Below, piece by piece: positions 6,392 to 13,213 of a stretch of 13,213 bases of DNA. The translations under genes were made by a program, and so were the position numbers. A model generated the notes under the pieces. It searched no databases, had not been told where the DNA came from, and saw only the letters and a program-made list of their open reading frames with translations. Origin of the DNA: Caldilineae bacterium (GTDB lineage: Bacteria; Chloroflexota; Anaerolineae; J102); contig RFJM01000470.1 in NCBI GenBank assembly GCA_003694905.1, forward strand, positions 1-13,213. Reading direction: 5' to 3'. Position 1 is the stretch's first letter, and each line of letters begins with the position of its first letter.

Positions 6392-7087
6392 ATGTTTGCA
6401 TCTCTTACCCGTCGCTTTCTGCAATTTCAGACGCTGGTCCATCTGGGTGCGCTCGCGCCCTTCCTCGCGCTGCTGCTCGATATCGCCCGAGACAACCTGA
6501 GTGTCAATCCCATCCAGGACATCACCTTCCGCACGGGTAAGGCCGCGCTGGTACTGCTGGTGTTGACACTGGCTGCCACGCCGCTCAACACGGTTTTCGG
6601 CTTTCGTGCTGCCATCCGGGCCCGCCGCGCCTTGGGGCTATACGCATTCGGCTATGCTCTCCTGCACTTCCTGATTTTCAGCATGGTGGACTACGGTCTG
6701 GATCTGCCCCTCATCTGGGTGGAGACACTGGAGAAGCCTTATATCTACGTCGGATTCAGCGCTTTTCTCATTCTCCTGCCGCTGGCGCTCACCTCGACCA
6801 GGGGCTGGCAACGACGGCTGGGTCGCACCTGGAAGAGGCTGCATCGCCTGGTCTATATGGCGGGCATTCTCGTGATCATTCACTACGTGTGGGTGGTCAA
6901 GGCAGACATCCGGCAGCCGCTGGCCTGGGGAGTGGTGGTGCTTATATTGCTGGCGGCACGGCTGTCCCCGCTGCGCCGCTACCTGACCCGCCTGCGCAGT
7001 CGTCTCCGATCTCGGTTGCAACGCCGGCGTCGTCCCACCGCTCGGGCAGTGGCCTCGTCCGGTGCCGCCAACCGCACAACACTATGA
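6392..7087 (+). CDS. msrQ: MsrQ (YedZ), haem-binding membrane subunit of the MsrPQ system
   Basis: From ATG 6392 the protein has 231 residues, close to the usual length. An in-frame ATG at 6257 would overlap msrP by 56 bp and add a non-homologous Arg/Pro-rich leader, so it was rejected. It is a ferric-reductase-like integral membrane protein that passes electrons to MsrP. Seen: hydrophobic segments near 15-30, 49-67, 83-100, 117-133, 153-170 and 177-190; TGKAALVLLVLTLAATPLN (48-66); LGLYAFGYALLHF (81-93) with His92; GRTWKRLHRLVYMAGIL (144-160) with His151; and IIHYVWVVKADIR (162-174) with His164, the conserved histidines being haem-ligand candidates. The C-terminal tail (195-214) is strongly Arg-rich, consistent with a cytoplasmic end. 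It follows msrP after 79 bp, presumably in one operon, and ends only 6 bp from the convergent membrane-protein gene. Confidence 0.93.
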   Translation: MFASLTRRFLQFQTLVHLGALAPFLALLLDIARDNLSVNPIQDITFRTGKAALVLLVLTLAATPLNTVFGFRAAIRARRALGLYAFGYALLHFLIFSMVDYGLDLPLIWVETLEKPYIYVGFSAFLILLPLALTSTRGWQRRLGRTWKRLHRLVYMAGILVIIHYVWVVKADIRQPLAWGVVVLILLAARLSPLRRYLTRLRSRLRSRLQRRRRPTARAVASSGAANRTTL

Positions 7088-7093
7088 CACCGG

Positions 7094-8527
7094 CTACTTC
7101 CATTCCCAAGGCCGGGTATTGCTGTACACCCAGGCGGCGGTGGGCAGGAACTGGGCTGCGACGACGGTAATGGTCAGAGGGGCGAGCCGGACGGAGGGCA
7201 AAGCACGCGTGAGCCAGTAGGCCGCCAGCAGGGTCACAGGCCACGCCGCAGGCGCAAACAGGTCCCAGTCCCGTTGGCCGCCGTAGTCGGGATTCCACAG
7301 CCAGGTGAGGAGCAGGTACCCTGCCGCCGCCACGACCAGTGTCTTGCTATAGGCATCGCTGGGCAGGTGTCGCCGCCTGAACATCACGACCAGCGACAGC
7401 AAGAACAGGCTGAAGGGCATGACCAGGAGATGCTGGTTGATGAAATCCATCAGATGCCCGCGCGAAAAGAGCGTGTAATACTCCCAGTCGCTGCTCACCT
7501 GGGTGAGGGGGACAAGCCAGCGGTGGTCGCCGCCTCCCGGTGCTTCCGCACCCAGGAAGGAATCGAGCCCATGACCGCCGGCACTCATCAGGACCACGAC
7601 CAGCAAGATGACCAGCAGGGGAGGCAACAACAAGGCGGAAAGCCGCCGTAGCAGGTCGGCAAACCGCGCCGGCCGGGGAAGCGTGAAAAAGGCCAGCGCC
7701 CAGAGAGATGGCTGCAGGACAAGGGTCGAAGGGTGAAAGCCCAAAGCCAGGGCCAAAAGGATGCTGGGGATCCAGAGAGAGTGACGGCCTCGCGCGGTCT
7801 GCCAGGCGCTCCATAGATAGGCCAGGATGAAAACACTGATAAGGGTGTAGTTTTCCGGGTAGCCGAAGAAAAGCTGGACCGCGCCCAGGGTCGCCATCAG
7901 TCCCAGGATCAGCCAGCGTTCGGCATCACTGCGCCCGATGTCGTGGGCCAGGCGCAAGAGCACCCATACCGCCACGGCACCGGCCACGCTCGACAGCAAC
8001 CAGTAGGCCGGGAACGCATCCTGCCAGCCCCATAGTCTCTCTCCCAACTGGAACAGACGGGCATGCAGATAGGTGTCCAGGGGCGCCTGCCAGTTGTAGG
8101 TCAGTCGTACATCGGGATGCGCTATGGCATTGACCAGGATATAGGCGTCGCCCCAGCGGGTATGGACCACGCGTGCCCCATAAAAGCAGGGCAAACTCAG
8201 CGCGGCGATCAGGATCTTGACACGCGAGCCGGCAGGGAAGCGAAGCCGGGGGTTGTCTGTCCAACCCTGTCGCAACCCGGCCCAGAGAATGACCGCCGTT
8301 GCCAGACCCACACCGAGCCAGCGCAACCAGCCCGGCAGGTAGGTATAGGGGATCACCCCCCACAGCCATTCGGCAGGATCCAGCCTGCCACCCGGCCCCA
8401 CCAGTTTTTCCGGATAGACCGCAAATGCCCACTGTGCAGGCAGGGCCTGGGCCAGAAGGTGTAACCAGACATACAGCAGCGCGTAGGCTGCCAGCAGGCG
8501 TTGGAACCGGGAAAGGGAGCGCGACAT
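7094..8527 (-). CDS. Polytopic membrane protein, possible GT-C-type glycosyltransferase
   Basis: From ATG 8527 this gives 477 residues with about 11-13 hydrophobic segments (for example 11-31, 65-83, 103-119, 173-192, 203-222, 253-283, 297-315, 368-384, 397-411, 425-440, 449-467). A conserved-looking extracytoplasmic stretch, RWGDAYILVNAIAHPDV (124-140) then YNWQAPLDTYLHARLF (144-159), follows an early membrane segment and carries Asp127 and Asp151. GYPENY (222-227) and WNPDYGGQRDWDLF (411-424) are other polar islands. Acidic residues in the first outer loop with many helices are the general plan of GT-C glycosyltransferases, which use polyprenyl-phosphate sugars, but no family-defining motif was recognised. 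The frame is open upstream to 9151, but that extension lies antisense to the nitroreductase gene. The start at 8527 is preferred because a good promoter ends 7 nt before it. Confidence 0.75.
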   Translation of the reverse strand: MSRSLSRFQRLLAAYALLYVWLHLLAQALPAQWAFAVYPEKLVGPGGRLDPAEWLWGVIPYTYLPGWLRWLGVGLATAVILWAGLRQGWTDNPRLRFPAGSRVKILIAALSLPCFYGARVVHTRWGDAYILVNAIAHPDVRLTYNWQAPLDTYLHARLFQLGERLWGWQDAFPAYWLLSSVAGAVAVWVLLRLAHDIGRSDAERWLILGLMATLGAVQLFFGYPENYTLISVFILAYLWSAWQTARGRHSLWIPSILLALALGFHPSTLVLQPSLWALAFFTLPRPARFADLLRRLSALLLPPLLVILLVVVLMSAGGHGLDSFLGAEAPGGGDHRWLVPLTQVSSDWEYYTLFSRGHLMDFINQHLLVMPFSLFLLSLVVMFRRRHLPSDAYSKTLVVAAAGYLLLTWLWNPDYGGQRDWDLFAPAAWPVTLLAAYWLTRALPSVRLAPLTITVVAAQFLPTAAWVYSNTRPWEWK

Positions 8528-8534
8528 GGCAGCG

Positions 8535-8563
8535 ATTGTAGAGAAGAGCAGGCCGAATGGCAA
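8535..8563 (-). promoter_or_regulatory. Promoter of the polytopic membrane protein gene (predicted leaderless)
   Basis: On the minus strand TTGCCA (8558-8563) and TACAAT (8535-8540) are exactly 17 bp apart, each 5 of 6 to consensus. Only 7 nt separate the -10 box from the ATG, so transcription should begin at or within a base of the start codon. No Shine-Dalgarno sequence is present. Confidence 0.6.
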
Positions 8564-8695
8564 GGCAGGGAAGACAGGCCGCTCTCTATAGCGACCACGC
8601 GCAAGCCGACCGCGGCGCAAGGGAAGTCGCAGGTACTGTGTGCACGAGTAGGCCACGAACTCGCTCCTACTTTTTCCCTCTGTGCCCGAGTTGCT

Positions 8696-8701
8696 TATAA
8701 T
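8696..8701 (+). promoter_or_regulatory. -10 box of the F420 operon (predicted leaderless)
   Basis: A perfect TATAAT lies 6 nt before the GTG start of the nitroreductase, so the transcript should start at the GTG. The -35 position (about 8673-8678) is T-rich (TTTCCC) and poor. No Shine-Dalgarno sequence precedes the GTG, in line with a leaderless mRNA. Confidence 0.55.
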
Positions 8702-8707
8702 CCCCTC

Positions 8708-9328
8708 GTGAATACTACCCTCGACACCAACGATCCTTTCTGGCGTACGGTGCTGGAGCGCCGCTCTATCCGCCGCTACACCGACCAACCGGTCCCGCGT
8801 GTCTTGCTGGAACGCCTCCTCACCGCTGCGATATGGGCGCCAAATGCCCACAATCGCCAACCATGGCGTTTTGCCGTTGTCATCGGTGAAAAGGCGAAGC
8901 ACCGACTGGCCCAGGCTATGGCCGAACGCTGGCAGGGCGATTTGCAGGCCGAGGGAGTGGCGCCCGAGGAGGCCACACACCGCACGCGAAATTCTTACCG
9001 CCGCATCACAGGCGCGGGGGCTCTGGTCGTCGGATGCCTGACCATGGCCGAGATGGATTGGCACGCGGACCCGCAACGCCGCCATCTGGAATGGGTGATG
9101 GCCGTGCAGAGCACTGCACTGGCTTTGGGCAACTTGCTTCTGGCCGCGCATCGCGAGGGCCTGGCTGCCTGCTGGATGTGTGCACCCCTTTTCGCGCCCG
9201 ACGTGGTCAGGCAGGTGCTATCACTACCCGCAGACTGGCAGCCCCAGGCCCTGATAACGCTGGGATATCCGGCCGAAACACGAACCAAGACTCGCCGGCC
9301 CTGGCAGGAGGTGACGGTGTGGCGCTAG
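8708..9328 (+). CDS. FbiB C-terminal-like nitroreductase, probable dehydro-F420-0 reductase
   Basis: From GTG 8708 the protein has 206 residues. It has the FMN-binding nitroreductase fold: ERRSIRRYTDQPVP (17-30), APNAHNRQPWRF (44-55), EWVMAVQSTALALGNLLLAA (128-147) and GLAACWMCAPLFAPDVVR (151-168), then LPADWQPQALITLGYPAE (173-190). The pattern from RWQGDL (74-79) through FAPDVV and LPADW resembles, from memory, the C-terminal reductase half of actinobacterial FbiB. That domain reduces dehydro-F420-0 to F420-0 when the pathway starts from phosphoenolpyruvate; stand-alone versions have been described in Thermomicrobia. Overlap with cofD and proximity to cofC support this role. No CofE (gamma-glutamyl ligase) domain is attached. 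The upstream open frame to 8501 crosses the divergent promoter and was rejected. A generic nitroreductase is the main alternative. Confidence 0.82.
   Translation: MNTTLDTNDPFWRTVLERRSIRRYTDQPVPRVLLERLLTAAIWAPNAHNRQPWRFAVVIGEKAKHRLAQAMAERWQGDLQAEGVAPEEATHRTRNSYRRITGAGALVVGCLTMAEMDWHADPQRRHLEWVMAVQSTALALGNLLLAAHREGLAACWMCAPLFAPDVVRQVLSLPADWQPQALITLGYPAETRTKTRRPWQEVTVWR
9306..9314 (+). promoter_or_regulatory. Shine-Dalgarno site of cofD
   Basis: AGGAGGTGA lies inside the end of the nitroreductase gene. Its AGGAGG core ends 7 nt before the GTG at 9319, an optimal distance, and decides the cofD start against the long upstream open frame. Confidence 0.8.
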
Positions 9329-10299
9329 CGCACGGTGCGAACAGCCTTTTCTCCGGTCGCGTGGTGGCACTGGCCGGCGGGGTGGGCGGTGCCAAGCTGG
9401 CACATGGTCTGGCCCAGCTCCTCCCGCCCGAGCAACTGAGCATCATCGTCAATACCGGAGACGATTTTGAACACCTCGGGCTCCTCATCTGCCCGGATGT
9501 GGATACGGTTCTCTACAATCTGGCCGGTGTCAATCACCCGCAGCAAGGATGGGGACGCGCAGACGAGAGCTTCCATGTCCTGGACGAAGCCAGACGCCTT
9601 GGACACGACGCCTGGTTCCTGTTGGGCGACAAAGACATCGCTCTGCACCTCATGCGCCGCCAGTGGCTCGACGCCGGCCTGTCGCTGACCGAGATCACTT
9701 CCCGGCTGGCACAACGGTTGGGCGTCTGGCATCCTGTTCTGCCCATGAGCGATGAACCGGTCCGCACCGTCATCCACACCCCCGCCGGCGATCTGCCCTT
9801 TCAGGAATACTTTGTGCAGCAGCGCTGCCGGCCGCGTATGATGGGGATGACGCTACGGGGTCTGGAGAAAGCCCGGCCCACACCTGCCGTGATGTCGGCT
9901 CTGCAGCAGGCCGACCTGATTGTCTTGTGTCCCTCCAATCCCTACGTCAGTATCGGCCCGATTCTCGCCCTCCCCGGAGTACGAGAGGCGGTCGCGGCCA
10001 GACCTGCCGTGGCCGTGAGCCCCATCATCGGCGGTCGCGCCCTAAAAGGACCTGCAGCCAAGATGATGGCCGAGATGGAGGCAGAGGTAAGCGCGTTGGG
10101 CGTGGCGCGCCATTACGCGGGCCTGGTGCGGGGGTTCGTGCTCGACGCGAGCGATGCTCCCCTGGCCGACGACATCGCCGGTCTGGAGATAATACCACTG
10201 GTGACCGACACGATCATGCGCGACGTGCGGGAACGCAGACGGCTGGCTGCGGAAATCCTGGCTTTTGCGCAAGACCAGCTCCTGAGGGAAGTGGTGTGA
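9319..10299 (+). CDS. cofD: CofD/FbiA: 2-phospho-L-lactate (or enolpyruvyl) transferase of F420 biosynthesis
   Basis: From GTG 9319 the protein has 326 residues, normal for the family. CofD/FbiA moves the phospho-acid moiety from the GDP-activated donor made by CofC/FbiD onto Fo, giving F420-0 or its dehydro form, in the cytoplasm. Seen: VVALAGGVGGAKLAHGL (15-31), the glycine-rich nucleotide-binding start; IVNTGDDFEHLGLLICPDVD (43-62), the family signature; LLGDKDIALH (101-110); IVLCPSNPYVSIGPIL (201-216); and VSPIIGGRALKGPAAKMM (233-250). The start overlaps the nitroreductase by 10 bp and the stop overlaps cofC by 4 bp, so translation is likely coupled through the trio. The frame is open back to 9034, but that segment lies over the nitroreductase gene in another frame and shows none of the family sequence. 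Confidence 0.96.
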   Translation: MALAHGANSLFSGRVVALAGGVGGAKLAHGLAQLLPPEQLSIIVNTGDDFEHLGLLICPDVDTVLYNLAGVNHPQQGWGRADESFHVLDEARRLGHDAWFLLGDKDIALHLMRRQWLDAGLSLTEITSRLAQRLGVWHPVLPMSDEPVRTVIHTPAGDLPFQEYFVQQRCRPRMMGMTLRGLEKARPTPAVMSALQQADLIVLCPSNPYVSIGPILALPGVREAVAARPAVAVSPIIGGRALKGPAAKMMAEMEAEVSALGVARHYAGLVRGFVLDASDAPLADDIAGLEIIPLVTDTIMRDVRERRRLAAEILAFAQDQLLREVV

Positions 10300-10898
10300 G
10301 CGGGGCCCTGGCCGTCATTATCCCCATGAAGTCGTTGTCTCTGGCCAAACGGCGGCTCCACCCGGCCCTGTCGCGGGCTGCCCGCCGCGCCCTGGCCCTG
10401 GAGATGCTGGAGCACGTGTTGGCCACGGTGAGCGCCAGCGGGGTGGCCGATCTGTGTGTGCTCATCAGCGCAGACACCGAGATCCTGCACCTGGCCCCAC
10501 GGCACGGGTTTGAGGGCGTGCGCGAAACTCAGAGCGGTTACAATCAAGTCGTGAGGCAAGGGTTGAACTGGGCTGCCGAACGGGGCGCGGCCGCGGCGCT
10601 GGTGCTGCCCGCGGATCTTCCCTATCTCACAGCCAAAGAACTGCAGGAACTGACCGCCCTCGCCCGCACTGCCCACCCCGCCGTGGTACTGGCACCCGAC
10701 GCAAGAGAAGCCGGCACCAACGCCCTCCTGTTGCGACCGCCCCTCCTCATGCGTCCCAGCTTTGGGCCCAACAGCTTCGCCAGACATTGTCACCTCACGC
10801 GCCAACTGGGCATCGAACCTATCATCTATCGAGCACCCGGCCTGGCACATGATGTGGACTGGCCCGCGGATCTGCTGACCCTGCCGGCCGCAACATAG
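10296..10898 (+). CDS. cofC: CofC/FbiD: phospholactate or phosphoenolpyruvate guanylyltransferase
   Basis: From GTG 10296 the protein has 200 residues. It is a small nucleotidyltransferase that joins GTP to 2-phospholactate (archaea) or phosphoenolpyruvate (FbiD of mycobacteria), making the donor used by CofD. Seen: LAVIIPMKSLSLAKRRLHPAL (5-25) with Lys12 and Lys18 in the nucleotide-binding start; VLPADLPYLTAKEL (103-116) with the metal-binding Asp107; GTNALLLRPP (140-149); FGPNSFARH (156-164); and the closing DVDWPADL (186-193). The GTGA overlap with the cofD stop and GAGGGA about 6 nt upstream (10284-10289) fix the start. The adjacent FbiB-type reductase favours phosphoenolpyruvate as substrate, since only that route needs the reduction (inference). 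The gene ends 9 bp from the convergent clc stop. Confidence 0.95.
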   Translation: MSGALAVIIPMKSLSLAKRRLHPALSRAARRALALEMLEHVLATVSASGVADLCVLISADTEILHLAPRHGFEGVRETQSGYNQVVRQGLNWAAERGAAAALVLPADLPYLTAKELQELTALARTAHPAVVLAPDAREAGTNALLLRPPLLMRPSFGPNSFARHCHLTRQLGIEPIIYRAPGLAHDVDWPADLLTLPAAT

Positions 10899-10907
10899 AG
10901 GGCGCGA

Positions 10908-12995
10908 CTACGGCTCCCCTTCGAACAACGCCCGCAATTCCCTGACCTTTCCCGGCTCGCACAGCGCCAACACAATGTCCCCCACCTCCAGGACATCGTC
11001 GCCGTGCAGCAGATGCATGCGCTCGTCGTGCCGGCGGGTGGTGAGCAAGCATTCCTGCGGTAACTTGAGGTCGCGCACGCGCTTGTTCGCCACCCGCGAG
11101 CCGGGATGCACTCGCAGTTCGACCATCTGGGTGCCCCCTGCCTCGCGGCTGATGCGCATCTGTTGGGCGCGGTCGCGGAGATCGTTTTGCCGCAAAATGC
11201 CCCGCTGGTAGGCACGCGCGATATCGGTACGCCGGACAAGCCCCAGTAACTTGCGGGGATTCTCGCGGGAAACCACGGGCAGCCGTCCCACGTCGCGCAG
11301 GGCGATGCGCCGTAAGGCCGTACCGATGGTTTCGTCCGGGTATGCCGTCAGTACCTGGGTAGTCATTATGCGGGTCACGGGCGTCTTTTCCCAGCCTTCG
11401 CGCTGCATCGCCCGTTCCAGATCCTGCAATGTGGTGATACCCAACAACTCCCCTCGTCCATCCACCACCACGACACCGTGGTGATGTGTTCGGAAGAAGA
11501 TGTCGTGCAATTCTGCCAGGGTGGCATCCTGCGGCACGGTGGGGATGCGATGCTCCATCACTTCCTGAACCAGCACGCCATCGAGGATATCAACATCACG
11601 GCCATGCCGGATCTTGATACCACGCCGTGAAAGCTTAAGGGTGTAGATGGATTCCCCGCGCATGACGTGCTGGGCCAGAACCGTCGCCACGGCCACGGTG
11701 AGCATAAGGGGTAGGATGATACGGTAATCACTGGTAAGCTCGAACAGGATGACCACGGCAGTGACGGGAGCATGGGCCGCAGCGGAGAATACCGCGGCCA
11801 TGCCCACCAGCGCGTAGGCACCCGGGGTGAGACTGAGGCCAGGGATCAGATGATCGGTCGCGATGGCAAAGGCGCCGCCCAACATGGCCCCCATGAAAAG
11901 CGAGGGCGCGAAGATACCGCCGGAACCACCCGAACCCAGGGTCAGGCTCGTTGCCAGCACTTTCAACACCAACAGGGTAGCCGCGGCTGTAAGTACCATG
12001 CGGTTGGCCAGGACCTGTTCGATGACTTCATAGCCCACGTTGTAAATCTGCGGCATTCGTTGCCAGGTGACACCGGTCAGCGGCGGATAGAGCAAGGCCA
12101 GCACGCCTAGCAACACACCTCCTATCGCTGGTTTGAGCCATTCGGGCGGCCTCCGCCAGGCATCGAAAAGATCCTCGGCGCGATAAAGAAGCCAGGTAAA
12201 AGCCACGCCCACGAAGGCTGCCAACACCCCCAGCACAGGATACAAGGCAAATTCCCACAAGCTGGCGATGCCGTACTCGAAGGGTATGGCGAAAGCGGGG
12301 ACATCGCCCAAGACGACCCGGCCCACCACACTCGCGGCCACGGCCGAAACCACCACCGAACTGAAATAGCGCACGCCGAAACGGCCACCCAGGATCACCT
12401 CCAGGGCAAACATGACCCCTGCAATGGGCGCGTTGAAGGTAGCGGCAATGCCGCCCGCGGCCCCGCAAGCAACCAGATTGCTGATACGATCATCCGAGAG
12501 TTTGAGCAGTTGTCCTATTGTCGAGCCCAGGGCAGAGCCGATCTGCACGATGGGGCCTTCGCGTCCCACCGAGCCACCGCTGCCGATACAAATCGAGGAC
12601 GCCAAGGACTTCACTACCGCCACTATCGGGCGGATACGCCCGCCCCGCAGGGCCACCGCCTCCATTACCTCGGGCACGCCGTGGCCTTTGGCCTCGCGTG
12701 CAAAGTAGTAGACCAGCAACCCCACCAGAAGCCCTCCCAGCGCGGGCACATAGACCACATAGCTCACGCCCAATGAGGCCGTCGCCGCGGGCACCCACTC
12801 GTAGCCTATGCGTGCCACAAAGGCGATGAGCCAGCGAAATGCCACCGCCCCCACCCCGGTCATCAGTCCCACCAGCAGCGCCGTGCCCATAAAAATCAAT
12901 TCGGGGGAGACCTGCAGACGGTCGACAAGCTCCCCCAGACGCCGAGACAGCGACGCGATCAAGGCGGTGCGCTTGCCGGAATCGTTTGTGAGCAT
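10908..12995 (-). CDS. ClC-family chloride channel/transporter with CBS pair and RCK_C domain
   Basis: This 695-residue membrane protein moves chloride. The ClC core occupies about 30-445. Seen: GHGVPEVMEA (104-113) at the place of the GSGIP selectivity motif; GSGGSVGREGPIVQIGS (138-154) with gating glutamate E146; FALEVILGG (196-204); GSGGSGGIFAPSLFMGAMLG (354-373); and SDYRIILP (422-429) with Y424 matching the chloride-coordinating tyrosine of the E. coli exchanger. Two CBS domains follow (about 474-531 and 538-600), usually nucleotide-sensing. Then comes an RCK_C/TrkA-C domain (about 622-695: ELRVHPGSRVANKRVRDLKL, GDDVLEVGDIVLALCEPGKV), a ligand-binding regulatory module. E199-V200 align with Glu202-Glu203 of E. 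coli ClC, so the internal proton glutamate is valine, as in chloride channels; exchange versus channel function is open. ATG 12995 is backed by GGAAGG and a good promoter. Confidence 0.95.
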   Translation of the reverse strand: MLTNDSGKRTALIASLSRRLGELVDRLQVSPELIFMGTALLVGLMTGVGAVAFRWLIAFVARIGYEWVPAATASLGVSYVVYVPALGGLLVGLLVYYFAREAKGHGVPEVMEAVALRGGRIRPIVAVVKSLASSICIGSGGSVGREGPIVQIGSALGSTIGQLLKLSDDRISNLVACGAAGGIAATFNAPIAGVMFALEVILGGRFGVRYFSSVVVSAVAASVVGRVVLGDVPAFAIPFEYGIASLWEFALYPVLGVLAAFVGVAFTWLLYRAEDLFDAWRRPPEWLKPAIGGVLLGVLALLYPPLTGVTWQRMPQIYNVGYEVIEQVLANRMVLTAAATLLVLKVLATSLTLGSGGSGGIFAPSLFMGAMLGGAFAIATDHLIPGLSLTPGAYALVGMAAVFSAAAHAPVTAVVILFELTSDYRIILPLMLTVAVATVLAQHVMRGESIYTLKLSRRGIKIRHGRDVDILDGVLVQEVMEHRIPTVPQDATLAELHDIFFRTHHHGVVVVDGRGELLGITTLQDLERAMQREGWEKTPVTRIMTTQVLTAYPDETIGTALRRIALRDVGRLPVVSRENPRKLLGLVRRTDIARAYQRGILRQNDLRDRAQQMRISREAGGTQMVELRVHPGSRVANKRVRDLKLPQECLLTTRRHDERMHLLHGDDVLEVGDIVLALCEPGKVRELRALFEGEP

Positions 12996-13001
12996 CGACG
13001 G

Positions 13002-13007
13002 CCTTCC
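13002..13007 (-). promoter_or_regulatory. Shine-Dalgarno site of clc
   Basis: On the minus strand GGAAGG stands 6 nt before the ATG at 12995, supporting that start. Confidence 0.6.
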
Positions 13008-13090
13008 AGAGAGCGAGAGCAGGTTGGGTTCGGGTTCCCGGCCAGGGCGGGCGGCGCCACGACGCGCCGGCGGAATATGCAGTATTTTCC

Positions 13091-13119
13091 ATTATAAGGC
13101 ATCCCGGCCCCGATGTTAA
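13091..13119 (-). promoter_or_regulatory. clc promoter (sigma-70 type)
   Basis: On the minus strand TTAACA (13114-13119, 5 of 6) and a perfect TATAAT (13091-13096) are separated by 17 bp. The predicted transcript start is near 13084, leaving a leader of about 90 nt. It is the best-matching promoter in the window. Confidence 0.7.
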
Positions 13120-13164
13120 GCGAGGACGACTCGGTTCTAAAGTCTGTTGGTGGCAGAAGGAGGG

Positions 13165-13213
13165 GGGTGTGTTCTAATTTGGGGGCAGCTCGCGGGCGGC
13201 GCCCCCCGGAAAC
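13165..13213. repeat. Second copy of the MITE-like repeat, left end only (cut by window)
   Basis: These 49 nt align without gaps to 3246-3294 with 45 identities, in the same orientation, starting at the same GGGTGTGTT. The flanks differ (AGAAGGAGG before this copy, TTCCGGCCCT before the first), so homology starts sharply at the proposed element end. The rest lies beyond the window. Confidence 0.7.

Noticed and set aside
8647..8675. Hairpin AGTAGG/CCTACT followed by TTTTT upstream of the F420 operon
   Set aside because: The stem is only 6 bp with a 13-nt loop, and no plus-strand gene precedes it. Too weak to call a terminator.
8528..9151. N-terminal extension of the polytopic membrane protein (open back to 9151)
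   Set aside because: It lies antisense to the nitroreductase gene and across both divergent promoters. Its translation is not membrane-like, and a good promoter fixes the start at 8527.
9034..9318. N-terminal extension of cofD
   Set aside because: It overlaps the nitroreductase gene in another frame and carries no CofD sequence. A perfect Shine-Dalgarno sequence places the start at GTG 9319.

Overview
This 13.2-kb window is GC-rich bacterial chromosome with ordinary gene packing. The organism is probably a member of the Chloroflexota. That is an inference from the combination of an F420 biosynthesis mini-operon with a stand-alone FbiB-type reductase, GTG starts, apparently leaderless promoters, a ClC-CBS-RCK_C fusion and a polytopic GT-C-like membrane protein. 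No rRNA, tRNA, CRISPR array or transposase gene was seen.

Left part (1-2877, all on the minus strand). A PAPS-type sulfotransferase is coupled through an ATGA overlap to a sulfatase-fold (alkaline phosphatase superfamily) enzyme that runs off the left edge. Upstream of them lies a GNAT acetyltransferase with a strong ribosome binding site and an upstream region rich in inverted repeats.

Middle-left (2878-3936). About 1.06 kb has no credible gene. Its main content is a 292-bp MITE-like element (3246-3537) with 33-nt imperfect terminal inverted repeats and internal hairpins. The first 49 nt of a second copy, in the same orientation, sit at the extreme right edge (13165-13213), so the two copies bracket the aroA-to-clc segment.

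Core (3937-10898). aroA (EPSP synthase) is followed by msrP and msrQ, the molybdopterin methionine-sulfoxide reductase and its haem membrane partner. A convergent gene for a polytopic membrane protein (possible GT-C glycosyltransferase) comes next. Divergent from it is a three-gene run of FbiB-C-like nitroreductase, cofD and cofC, all starting with GTG and overlapping by 10 and 4 bp. Together these would activate a three-carbon phospho-acid, join it to Fo and reduce the dehydro intermediate, making F420-0. CofE (glutamylation) and the Fo synthase genes are not in the window. The divergent promoters at 8535-8701 place both -10 boxes 6-7 nt from the start codons, predicting leaderless mRNAs.

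Right part (10908-13213). A convergent clc gene encodes a ClC chloride channel or transporter fused to a CBS pair and an RCK_C domain. It has a near-consensus promoter (TTAACA-17-TATAAT) and a Shine-Dalgarno sequence. The partial second repeat copy closes the window.
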